Assembly (NCBI RefSeq): GCF_018446385.1
Contig: NC_055996.1
Coordinates: 53,180,365-53,244,364, forward strand
Length of the DNA stretch: 64,000 nt
DNA from: Zingiber officinale
Taxonomy: Eukaryota; Streptophyta; Magnoliopsida; Zingiberales; Zingiberaceae
Direction of reading: 5' to 3'
Below, piece after piece: positions 31,884-41,995 of this stretch. Both the position numbers and the translations under genes were made by a program. Each line of letters begins with the position of its first letter. The stretch's first letter is position 1. The notes below the pieces were generated by a model, which worked only from the letters and a program-made list of their open reading frames with translations, ran no database searches and was not told the origin of the DNA.

Positions 31884-33458
31884 CACTTTAAAAGCTAAGA
31901 ATAATGAATCAAATTTAGAGTCATCCCTCGATAAAAATGAAGAATCATATATATATGGTAAGAAAGTTGAATAAATTTTTTAGAACTAACAAATTTAAGG
32001 AGAAACATGCTAATAAGTTTCTACGAGGAAAAAGGAAAGTGAGATGTTACAAATACGATGAATAAAGGCATATTAAGGACAACTATCCTAAATTAAAAAG
32101 TAAGGAAAAAGAAAAGAACAAAAGGACAAGAAGGTCCAAGTAAAGGAACCTCAAACCAACATGGAGTGAGTCGTCGTCAGAAGAGTCCGAAGAATATGTT
32201 GGACTTATACTAATGACAAACCATCAAGAAGCAAACATTGAAGACACCTTAAGAGAGAGCATTGATGAAGGGAGAGCATCCACCTACGAATCTAACACAG
32301 TAGGTAAGGTATGACTCTTACCTTCTGAAACATGTATGATGCTATTAAAATGTAAGTAAATCACTATGTAAAACTATGACCAAATATATAAATTCAAAGA
32401 AAGATTATGCATGCATACTAGAAGATTTTGATAAACTTAAATGCAAAACTAAAAGAAAAAATAGAAATATTGAAATTAGGAAAAGATTCAATCTATCTAA
32501 ATTCAATTATGCAACACCGATATAGTGGACTTAATTGATATGTTAGAAATCGTAAAGGTCAAATTATAAAAGTGTTGAAATATGATATTTCATAAAAATA
32601 CTTGATAAATCTAATATGTAAAAATTTATTTTGGATCCCAAAATCTATTTTCACTCATTAGATTTTTTTTGCTAGAGATAATTTAATTGCTAGAAATTAA
32701 TTTAATTATTAACATTATTGACAAAATTAGTTTTCATATCCTTTCTATTTGGTTGTTTTTGTTTAAACTTTTTTTTGATAAAAAAATATGTTATCTATTA
32801 GCAAAAAATAAAAAATAAAAAATTTCAACCTCTTAATAATTTTTAATGAATTTCTTAATGAAAATTAAATTTTTAAAATTAAAAATTTTTGATGATTAAT
32901 TTTTTTTAAAAATTGATTTTTTTTTTGTTGATAATCATTATATTTTGCATGTTAGAAAATTTGTTAAGATTTTTTCCATTGAAATCTATTTTTAAATATT
33001 TAATTTAACAATAACTATTTGTATACAGAATATTTATTTTAACTATAAGAAGAATGGTTTTTCATCACCAAATATTTTTCTATGTGAAGTAGTAGCATTC
33101 CACATCTTGACAAAAAAATTTCAAAATTTTTTACCAATTTGACATATTTTTTTTAATTTTATCTGGCAGTTTTGAAGCATAATTCTTAGAAATCATTTTA
33201 TTTGTAAAATAATTGTGATAAATTACCCAATACTTTCACCACATATCTAGAACCTCTAGACTTTTTAAAAATTTTCTATGCTATTTTTATTTACTTTATA
33301 TTTTTGATGTGATCAAAAAGGAGAGTAGTGTTAAATTTAGGAGGAGGACTAAATTGCATTGTAAAATTTCATGTTTAAAAATTATTTTGACATAAATAAT
33401 TTATTGTTTGTTTTCCCCAACTTTGACTCGGGTTGATGTATATCAAAAAGAGAAAGAT
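31884..33458 (+). other. 3' internal part of element C
   Basis: Holds the end of the decayed gag to 32661 and then about 800 bp of very AT-rich sequence with T and A runs, like the same region in elements A and B. No pol fragment. Confidence 0.6.
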
Positions 33459-34369
33459 TGTAAGTACCTCATGTTAGTTTTGATATTGATCAACTGAGTT
33501 AAGTTAGGTCATGTGTGTTTTGATGTCTTAGTCTAAGTGTGCAGGAACTTAGGAGCACGAGAAGTCGAGAAAAAACACAGCAAGTGAGAATGATGACATG
33601 AGAAGGGAGCCGACAGACTCGGTGAATCCAAGGGACGAGGAGCTGCGAAAGACTATACCAGTGGAGTGGGAAGGATACACGCGGTGCATCCGAGGGATGA
33701 GAAGTCGGGAGGAAGACTGCTCAAGGAGAAAGACGGAGTTGAATTCATGCGAGCTCAATTATGGATGTCTGAAGCATCACCCAAGCGTCCGGGATGAAGA
33801 ATGATCAATTTTTGAGTTGACCTTTCCAAGTGCCTGAATAGATTCGATGTGCCAAAAATCATACTACCACATCACGTCGATCTTCGTCAGCAGATAAGAG
33901 CAGGTTGAAGACCAGGCGCCTGAATCAGTTCCAGGTGCTCGGAATCACGCTGACTTAGCAAAGCCATTGGCAGAGCCATTGCAGATCCGAATAGAGTTTC
34001 ATCAACTCTAAGCACCTAGATTGCTTCTAGGTGCCCATATGATGTCATATAAGCAAATGGTCAATTTCAACTAGTAAGCTATTAATAGAGCCCTTGAACT
34101 CCAAATGAAATAACACTCATTTTCTTAACTTCTGTATTTCTTTCTAACCTTTCAACTATTGTAAGGGGCTTCTCCATCTTCGACCTTTATTAAAGAAGGA
34201 GTTTCTTTAGTGCTTTCAATTACCTTAGATTAACAACCACTCAAGTTGCAACCAAGTAAACTTTTACCTCTTATTTCATCTTTATGTTATTTTATTTACA
34301 TAATTAATGTGTGTATCCTTGTTAAGCTAAAAGCAAGAGAACTTGTTAATTTAACTTGTAGGTTGTTTA
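33459..34369 (+). repeat. Right LTR of element C (3' end missing)
   Basis: TGTAAGTACCTCATG... matches the left LTR and stops at GTAGGTTGTTTA. The final CACCCCCTCTAATCGG...CCTACA of the left LTR is absent. Confidence 0.78.
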
Positions 34370-35340
34370 TGTTGATGCAGAGAGTAGCAGATAATAACAA
34401 TCAACCTTCAGGGGTTTAATGTTTGATAATATAATAAGGTATGATTAAATTGACCAAGGTTTGATCCAAATAAGATTTGGTATTTGGAAGTGAGTGAAGT
34501 TTAGTTAGGTCAAAGTTGACTAGATGACTAATAAAGAGAAGTCTAATCAAGACTAGATGACTAGTAGAGGAAGTCCTAACTGAAGGTTAGGCAAGATAAA
34601 CTCCTAGTGAGTGAAGTTAGGCCTTGTTGAGTGAAACATGAAGGTGAAAGTTCTAGTAGTGAAGCTAAGCTTTGATGAGTGAAGCTAAGCTCTGGTGAGT
34701 GAAGCCAGAAAGTGAAAGTCCTACTAAGTGAAGTTAGACCCTAATGAGTGAAACAAGATGGTAAAAGTCCCGGTGAGTGAAATTAGATGATAGAAGTCCT
34801 AGTGAGTGAAGGTTAGGTGGTAAAGTCTTGGATGTAGTGTAAGCTTGAAGCCTACTAAGTCGGGTAGACTTAGCTTACAAGAGTACGACTTGATTATAAG
34901 AGATTGACCCTTAGGTGGTAAACTTAGAGGAGGAATCTTCAAGCAAAAGGTAAGCCTAGTAAGTTAGGTCGACTTACGGGAGTGCGACTTGATCCTAAGG
35001 GATTGACTCTTATGTGGTAGACTTAGAGGGACCTCCAAGTAAAAGGTAAACCTAGTAGGTCAGGTAGACTTACAAATATAGGATAGATTACTTGTTTATA
35101 TTTTGTATAGTTGTTTTGCAAGAATCTGGAGTTGAAAGCAAAATAGAGAGCAGACAAACACAAATGGGTGAACTAGACTTGACTCAAGTCGAATCTGACC
35201 CAAACTAATTCAACAGACCGAACTAGTAGTTCGGTAGACCGACTGGGTTCGGTCCAGATTGCTGAGTTGTTAGAAAAGTTATCATAGAAGAGATATGGCA
35301 AAATATCTAGTTCATCTTTATGATTTAGATAAGGATAAGG
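34370..35340 (+). mobile_element. Family-E LTR fragment (G)
   Basis: TGTTGATGCAGAG...CAACCTTCAGGGGTTTAATG parallels the start of element E (TGTTGGTGCA...GACCTTCAAAGTTTTAATG). It has the GTGAGTGAAG units (34600-34830) and a GACCGAAC/GGTCGA-like block (35213-35260). Its right side is cut near 35340 by the next repeat. No coding sequence. Confidence 0.6.
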
Positions 35341-36990
35341 ATAAGTGATGTGCGTAGATTATATACACTTTAGCCATACTTTGGCACACATTCACTTATT
35401 TTCTTTGAGTATGTTCTATGTTATTACATTCCTCTTTATCATATTTTCAGTATATTTACTTTCTTTGTTAGAGATCTGCTCTTTCTTGATTTTTCTTGAC
35501 AGGATACATTTTTAGAGTGAAAATGGAGCTAAGGCGTGCTACGGAAAGATCCAAGAAGGAGAACAGAGTCTGATCATGGCCTTGGGATGACTGTGTCTCT
35601 TCACCCGAGAGCAAGCAGACCACGGTCGTGCCAAAAGGCACGACCGTGCCACTCTACCAGAGACCATTCCAGGGCAGGCCATGTGGTTTCATAGGGTTGT
35701 GTCCCTCATCCAGAGCCCAGTCGAGGTTAGGCCGTGTGGTTTCACATGACTGTGCTCTTCCTCCAGAGCCTATTCATAGTATGGTCATGTCAAAAGTCAC
35801 AACCATGACATGCCCTATGCCTAGGGTCATGCCCTACCCTATAAATGGGGTGTTCATACTCTTTTTAGGGGAGGAGGGTTTTCCCTTTGGGGAGATCAAT
35901 TTTGGTCCAGATTCGCTCATCCTTCATGCCCTGATTGATGATCCGAAGTTGTTTCCGCCCTCTCCTTCATCTCCAAAAGTATAGGATTGGATTTGAAGAC
36001 CTCTCATTGCCTTGGCTAAGCTTTTCTCTCTCTTCTTCTTAGATTGAGTTTTTAAGCTTGCATTTTCTATGCCTTTGGATTCATATCCTCTTGTTATGGA
36101 GTAGATTCATTTGTTCTAGGATTAAGGGAGTAGTTGTGATATGTAATTGATGTATACTCTTTGAATTTGCCAATTTCCTATCTGTATGACATATTTATGC
36201 CTTGTATCTATTTGATTAAACATGCGTGAAGTATTTATTTTTAAATCTCATGTTTGATTGAATGATTGTAATGATTTGTTAGCCCCATAAAGGGGATGCT
36301 CTAGATTGTATAACCGAGGAGCCTTAGTGATAAGGGTATCCATTTAACCGGATATCTAGAGTATCTTCTTGACAGGGAGGATAAATTCTCCACAAGGAAG
36401 CATTGAATCAGGTTTAATGGACTACTTCTAATCCTATGTTAGTAAGTGTCTTGCATAACCTAGTGAACATATGACCGGGGAGCCTTAGTGATAAGGGTAT
36501 CCTTTTAACTGGACTTCCTGAGTTTCCTCTTCTACTTAGTAGCATTGAATACCAATAGAGATAGCACTCCGACATGACCGTTGTTGGGTAGTGTCAGTAT
36601 TGAGTTATACTTTCTACATATGTATAAGGATAGATGATGGGGCGATGGAGAATTCTTAATATATTAATTAGAATCACAACGAAACCGAACACTTAGGACT
36701 CTTCCCTTGACCAAATTTCTTCAACCAACTCTCTTTTCTAGCTCTCTCTTCTCTTTGCTTCTCTCTTGCCTTTAGTGCATAAATTCATAACACTCAATCG
36801 TTTAGTTAATTCACCGTGCTAAGCCTCTAGTTCTTAACTCAATCGTTTGGCTCTCGACTGACATTTGGATTCAACAGTTGCACTTGGGCTTGGACAACAT
36901 ATAGTCTGACTCGACTCTCGGACTATCACACGTGCACTCAAGAGCGCCACTACTCAGAAGATGTGGGTACATGTATCCTTCTTATGTGTC
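35341..36990 (+). repeat. Copy K1 of a CACGACCGTG-rich repeat family
   Basis: Shares with 47130-49130 (inverted) and 50205-51057: a TATCATATTTTCAGTAT-AATTTACT leader, a block of CACGACCGTG-type motifs (here 35610-35830), a CTATAAATGGGG TATA-like site (about 35838), a CTTCCTTCAT stretch, and twice GGAGCCTTAGTGATAAGGGTATCC (36329, 36479). It has no convincing reading frame. Probably the LTR/leader part of an unclassified LTR element; ends not fixed. Confidence 0.55.
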
Positions 36991-38020
36991 GGTAATTTAA
37001 AATTTAAGAACAAAAGTTTATTTCCGGGGACATAATATTTCTAAAATTTATAATTATAATTTATGTTTAATAGTTTCATGATATATTTCCAGTTGCATCT
37101 TAGACACAAAACTTACGAACATTAGGGGATGACAACATTATGGCTTTTGGTTAAGTATTGAGGTAACAAAAAAGTTGGGAACTTAGAGTGGGCAAATATA
37201 ATGTGTTATTAATTATAGCCCATCTCATGCTCCTCTTCTCTTAAGATTGTTTCCCTTATTTCTCTCCAAGATCGAAGGCTTGCGGCTAGAAGGAAGCAAT
37301 CTAGGGATCCTCTATTTTAATTTAGGGTAAGACCATGAGAACTCAATTCCATTTTAGTTTTGAGACTTAAAGGAATTTTAGAGTTGCGTACAATAGACCT
37401 TACAAAGTAGAGAAAAGTTGTATATAATAAATTCTTTCTTGGGATTTCACATTAACGGAAGTTTCATGCAGCTGGGTTATCTTTTGTTTTACTTGAAGGA
37501 ATTTTAGACGGACTAATTGAGGCCTTAAAAAGGATGAAATTTCTATTAGTAGTAGAACTACAAACAAAGGAGAATAACCTCTTCTTCCTTCCATGGGAAG
37601 TAAGCATCTTGTTGTAATCGAAATGAGTACCCTCACAACCCAAAGAGTATCCATAAGTAAGGAGTGGTCATAAAGGAAGTTCAGAATGAATCATAAACAC
37701 TGTATCAAGTTTGGTATTCTTAATAATCACTATGGGAATTTTCATCTAATGGAGTGTATTAGAGGTGTGTAAACCACTTTAAACTCTCTATCAACTCGTC
37801 CATACCCAAATTGATCGACCCTAATTTTTAAAGAGAAACAGTGTCTACTCATTTGACCTAGATTGATCACCCATATTCTCAAAGTTGCATGGTCGACTAA
37901 AAGTCAAGCCGGTTCAATTAACTCTCGTTCTAAATTAGGTATAAACCTCATTTGTATTATCTTATCACTGAACTTAGGTTGATCAAAATTAAAGTTTAAT
38001 ATTCTCGTGGCTTGTAACAT
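36990..38020. other. Intergenic DNA, nothing recognised
   Basis: About 1 kb of AT-rich sequence. Open frames carry no recognisable domain. Confidence 0.5.
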
Positions 38021-38485
38021 TGCATTAATTTTCCAATGTGATTGGCCATCTCATAATGTATATGTTTCTTTGTAAAAATAAATAAATAATCCTTCAATGG
38101 CTTAAGAACGTAAGGTTGTAAATGAACAAGTTTACTATACAGTTTGAGGAGAACTTGTCTATGTTCATTTAATACACACAAAATCGATTAAATGAATAAA
38201 TTTATATAATTTATTAAACTAAATAAATAAGTTTGAACACGTATGTACTATTATATTAATTTAGCAATGTGATTGGCCATCTCATAATGTATATATTTCT
38301 TTGTAAAAATAAATAAATAATCCTTCAATAGCTTAAGAACCTAGGTTGTAAATGAACATTCATTGATAAGTTTAATGTTCAACTTGATAAGAATTTATTT
38401 ATGTTCGTTTGATATACGTAAGATTAATTAAATAAGCAAGTTTATACAACTCATTAAGCTAAACAAACTAAGTATAAACATATAT
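38020..38485. repeat. Tandem duplication, 2 copies of about 231 bp
   Basis: CAATGTGATTGGCCATCTC begins at 38034 and 38265 and the copies align throughout, with moderate divergence and small indels. Confidence 0.8.
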
Positions 38486-38494
38486 ATGTTCAAC

Positions 38495-38600
38495 TAGTTA
38501 ATGTTCGTGAATAATATTCATGAACAATATTCGTGAACAATATTCGTGAATAATATTCATGATAACAACATTCATGAACAGCTAGTGTTCATAAATAATG
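38495..38600. repeat. GTTCGTGAATAATATTCATGAAC minisatellite
   Basis: Five to six units of about 15 bp (TTCGTGAACAATA / TTCATGAATAATA). Related AACATTCACGAACAATATT appears at 39130-39150, beyond the SINE insertions. Confidence 0.7.
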
Positions 38601-38858
38601 TCCCCGGGGTCATGGTGGTGTGGTAGGACATCCAGGTTGTCTCCCAGGCACCCGCGGTTCGAACCCCAGTTACGGCGTATTTGCAGGAATTTTTCCTCCA
38701 AATGGGGGGCGTAATCAAATGATGTTGGGCTTCTGGGTTGGCCGCCGCATGCGCTTCCCGATTTACACTGGTAGCTGATGGGAAACTTTCATGGGACCGG
38801 GCCAGTCACCCCTAGAGATAGTCAAATGAGGCTAACTGGGATTATCATTTTTTTTTTT
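38601..38858 (+). mobile_element. tRNA-derived SINE, 258 bp
   Basis: Flanked by a perfect 18 bp target duplication, TAGTGTTCATAAATAATG (38583-38600 and 38859-38876). The 5' part has a box-A-like TGGTGTGGTAGG (about 38616-38627) and a perfect box B GGTTCGAACCC (38656-38666), the internal RNA polymerase III promoter. The 3' end is a run of T after ATTATCA, as in plant SINEs ending in poly(T). It has no open frame and would need a LINE reverse transcriptase. Confidence 0.92.
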
Positions 38859-38934
38859 TAGTGTTCATAAATAATGCTCATGAATAATATTCATTTTTTT
38901 AATACCAGATATCCAAATCTTGCAATTCTACTAA

Positions 38935-39125
38935 TCCTAGAGTAGATGGTTTGGCCCCACATTTCACTCACCAAGTAAATCTAAGAAGCACAGTGGCACC
39001 TGACTAACTCCCTAGCTTTACCAGTAGTTCAATAGCCGTAGGTGCGCTCTGCATGGGAATTAAACCCTAGTTGCTTGGGAAATGCATCCTATCTCTTACC
39101 ACCAAATCAAACCCTTGGGGGCTCA
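38935..39125 (-). mobile_element. Second, degraded tRNA-derived SINE
   Basis: On the minus strand: TTTGGTGGTAAGAGATAGGA (box A region, about 39112-39093), then GGGTTTAATTCCC (39066-39054, degenerate box B), then a 3' body unlike that of 38601. The poly tail and target duplication were not found, so the ends are approximate. Confidence 0.45.
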
Positions 39126-40151
39126 GGAACAACATTCACGAACAATATTTATAAATCCTGTTTTTCAATAAAACTCTTATCAACATATTAAATAACAAAG
39201 AAAATTTTAAAATGAACAAATAAATTTGTATTATCAAGTTCAATAACGAACCAAACAAGTTTAAAATGTAAATATTTCAAACATTCAAATAAACTTGAAT
39301 TAAGAGTTCAATAACATCTAAACAAACTAAACTCAAACAAAGTTTGAACCAAGATCAAATTAAAAAATACGTTAAACTTAAACAATCATTTCAATCGTTT
39401 AATTCATTTTAGGTTCGATTTAACTTAATTATTTTATCAAATAAATTTAACTACCATACAACTAGCATCGACTAGACTTATTTTTCAGCCTACAAGGATA
39501 CATGAGTTTTTGAAGTACATAAAATAACATTTTTTTTAAAAAAAAATCACTAATAAGTTATTTAATAGAAGTCCACCCCGATAATTAATAAAAGTACATA
39601 AAATAAATAAATAGGTTTCTAAAATCATTTCATTAATGGTTATAAACAAAAATCATTAGAAGTAAGATCGATTTCTATCCAAAGACTAATTTCTACATGA
39701 AGTTTTAATAGACTAGTGATTATGTATGAACTAAAAAAATCTTAATACGAAGTATTGTTTAGTTTAGAGTTTTATATTTGCGCTACCGGAAAGCTCACAT
39801 TTAGCTAGAAATCTATTAACAACACAATTTGGAAGATACATGATTAGATGCCCAAGTACAATATTAATCACTACTTTTGTTCACGAATTGAAATGCTCAA
39901 ATGAACCTCGTTTTCCATGGGTATAATTAACCTCATGTCAATCTTCTTTCTGATTAACTTCAATATTCTAATGCTATTTATTTGGCCATTTTATGGCTAA
40001 TTGGTGGAGTAGCTATTTAACATGCAGTTCTTGGTACCGAGACCCGAGAGCATCAATCTACACTCGCTCTCGTTGCTTCCTCGGCTTGAAGTAATTCATT
40101 TTCAAGCCACTGAAAGAAATGTGAAGGATACATCTGAAACTTGTATGACTT
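39126..40151. other. Intergenic AT-rich DNA, nothing recognised
   Basis: Low-complexity runs of AAAC/TTAA type, some GTTCAATAAC-like short repeats near 39240-39330. No gene. Confidence 0.5.
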
Positions 40152-40428
40152 TAAGGATGCGTTTGGTTTAAGTTATCGTGTATAATCTTAGTTATGTGAT
40201 TACCAAGTAATCACATAACCAAAGTTATCGAGAATAAAACATAACCCCAATGTTGTTTGGTTGAGCGTAGGTTATGTTATAATCTAATTTGATATTTACT
40301 ATATTACCCTTTGTTTAATTTGATATTTAATTAAATTTTAAAATTAAATTATTATTATTAATTAATAAGTTGATAATATATGTAATAAATAAATATAATT
40401 TATTTTTAATTTTTAAAATTTAAAATAA

Positions 40429-40429
<1 letters not shown>

Positions 40430-40476
<47 letters not shown>
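40430..40476. repeat. (AT)n microsatellite
   Basis: About 23 uninterrupted AT units. Confidence 0.95.
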
Positions 40477-40479
<3 letters not shown>

Positions 40480-40544
40480 AAAATATAATTTAAATAAATT
40501 TAAATATTTGATTAAAAAATTGATTTTTCCTCATATTACTGTGC

Positions 40545-40927
40545 TTCTGGCCACCCATCATCACCATCGGCGTCTTGGAATGGACCTCGCAGACCTTGTG
40601 CCGTCGGTGATATTCACGGGAGTTGCTGAGGTCGGATTTGCACCCGTCGACTAAGCACGAGGCGCCGGCATTGCTTCCCGCACCTGCTCTCCTCGACGGA
40701 ACGGCCGCCGCCGCCGCCGCGGTCGATGCGGGTACGGGGAGCCACCTCTCCGGCGGCCCGAACTCACCCAACCCACCCAGCCTCAGATCGACCGAGCAAT
40801 CCACCAACCCGCCGCTCTGGCTCCCCAGGACAAAGCTCGGACATGCCAAAGCGCCCACGTTGAGCTCCGCCCCCTGCTCCAGCTCCGCCATGTCCCAATA
40901 CGGCACCTTGGAGCTGCTCCACTCCAT
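40545..40927 (-). pseudogene. Captured SPL (SBP-box) first-exon fragment, SPL13/16/18-like
   Basis: From ATG 40927 the frame reads MEWSSSKVPYWDM..., carries the conserved CSVDLRLGGLGEFG block (residues 44-57), an alanine-rich linker, and the first half of the SBP domain with the first zinc site complete (C91, C96, C113, H116; CLVDGC...YHRRHKVCEVHSK). Homology stops after about residue 126; the second zinc finger, nuclear-localisation signal and downstream exons are missing and the frame runs to 40490 in unrelated sequence. The MEW start and the LGGLGEFG motif are typical of miR156-class SPL16-like proteins. The fragment lies within a TIR element, so it is a copy, not the functional gene. Confidence 0.85.
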
Positions 40928-41071
40928 CAAACGCTGAGCAAATGAGGGGAGCAATCCAACAAGCTCGCAAAAGGCTTCGCGCAGTTGAAGAATCCAGTAA
41001 AAGTCTCCACTCGGCAAGATGAAAGGGGGATACGAGAAGGCAACAGAGGCAGACAAAGCGAGGAGGCTTAC

Positions 41072-41118
41072 GAGCAGAGGAGCAGCAGCAGTACCGGCTG
41101 GCGCTTGGCCTTCCCCAT
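41072..41118 (-). pseudogene. Possible second captured exon (signal-anchor start)
   Basis: Minus strand ATG at 41118 reads MGKAKRQPVLLLLLC and then meets GTAAGC, a good splice donor, at 41071. The layout (basic start, leucine run, donor) resembles the first exon of a secreted or membrane protein. The GC-rich sequence upstream (41119-41290) would be its 5' UTR. The gene of origin is not recognised, and it might be part of the SPL transcript leader instead. Confidence 0.35.
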
Positions 41119-41475
41119 CACCACTACTCGATCTACTGACACCGGACTCAATTACTCAATTATCCCGTCGCAGATCGTGGCGGCAGGGGACACCAGAGAG
41201 GGCGGCAGGAGGTCAGCCTCGGGCGAGAAATCCGCGCGATCGTGAAGAAGGGCGGAGTAGTCGGAGGGTAATTTTGGAAGAAAAAGATTGATAACCCCGG
41301 AATCGTGAAAAACCTAAGCTTTCCAAGGTTTTCTTATTCCGGGTTATATTCCCTGATTGCTGACGTGGCGGTAATGTTGTATTACCGGGAATCACTGATT
41401 ACTTAAATCATACAAGGTTATCGTTGATAACCTACCAAGGTTATCCTTGATAACCCCCAACCAAACACCCCCTAA

Positions 41476-41995
41476 GGGTACGTTTGGTTGAAAGTTATCC
41501 TTGATAATCTTAGCTATCTATCTAAGATTATTAATAAAAATCTTATTTGATTTAGGTAATCAGCGATTCTCGAGTAATGATCTATACTCGATATGGCAGC
41601 AAAAGGGATATACAACCCGGAATCAAAAAATCTAGGAAAAGTGAGATTTTTTTTATTCCGGAGTTAACGAAATTTTTTAATAAAAAATACTTCTAAAATA
41701 TTTTATAACGAAAAATAGAGAAAAACGTAAAGTTAAAAAAATAAAAAGAAAACCTAAAGTTCAAAAAGAAAAAAAAAATAATATGTATGGTTAATTTTGT
41801 AACAGGAATAATACAGTAAAATATTAAAATAAGTTATACATTAAAATATTCAAATAAACAAGTTTTCGTTATGTAACTTTGTTTGAAATAAAAAAAAATA
41901 TTAGATTATGTTTTATTCCCCATAACTTTAATTATGTGATTATTTAATAATCACATAACGAAGATTATATATGATAATTTAAACTAAAAACACCC
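41476..41995. mobile_element. Tourist-like MITE adjacent to the SPL-carrying element, 520 bp
   Basis: Left end GGGTACGTTTGGTTGAAAG, right end reverse-complemented GGGTGTTTTTAGTTTAAA. Its right arm, inverted, matches the left arm of the 40155 element (CAAGTAATCACATAAC.. / ..TTATGTGATTATTTAATAATCAC), so they are related. Flanking trinucleotides are TAA and TAG. Confidence 0.65.

Larger units (their letters stand above)
29455..32661 (+). pseudogene. Decayed gag of element C, split by element D
   Basis: Starts ATGGCTAGATCAAGC and shows the family blocks EVNRIGAYNSIKDLWEKF, YEGTSEAKLA, NAFPRTSEW, but with stops (TAG after the KLA block, TAG after MSN, others). The N-terminal half is 29455-30104 and the rest, with the zinc-knuckle remnant (CYKYDE) and the terminal NLFWIPKS block, is 31879-32661. 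Not translatable. Confidence 0.72.
27705..34369 (+). mobile_element. Element C: third gag-only LTR retrotransposon, with nested insertions
   Basis: Left LTR 27705-29395 (TGTAAGTACT...CCTACA) contains a TRIM; right LTR 33459-34369 lacks its last 30-40 bases where another element begins (TGTTGATGCAGAG). A primer-binding site (29398-29409, TGGTATCAGAAT) and a purine tract (about 33445-33458) are present. The internal domain carries a badly decayed gag split by element D. LTR divergence is high, so this copy is much older than B. Confidence 0.82.
40155..41472. mobile_element. Tourist/Harbinger-like element carrying host gene fragments, 1,318 bp
   Basis: TAA flanks both ends (40152-40154, 41473-41475), as expected for PIF/Harbinger/Tourist elements. 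Ends are inverted repeats: GGATGCGTTTGGTTTAAG at left and, reverse-complemented, GGGGGTGTTTGGTTGGGG at right (11 of the first 14 bases match), both followed by TTATC. The interior is GC-rich host-derived sequence (40545-41290) between AT-rich arms. No transposase. Structure is that of a Pack-type element. Confidence 0.78.

Noticed and set aside
38601..38670. Functional tRNA gene at the box B
   Set aside because: Only the promoter boxes are tRNA-like; no cloverleaf closes and an 18 bp target duplication shows a SINE.
40623..41291. Plus-strand frames of 86-104 codons over the SPL region
   Set aside because: They are antisense shadows of GC-rich captured exon sequence; the minus frame carries the SBP motif.
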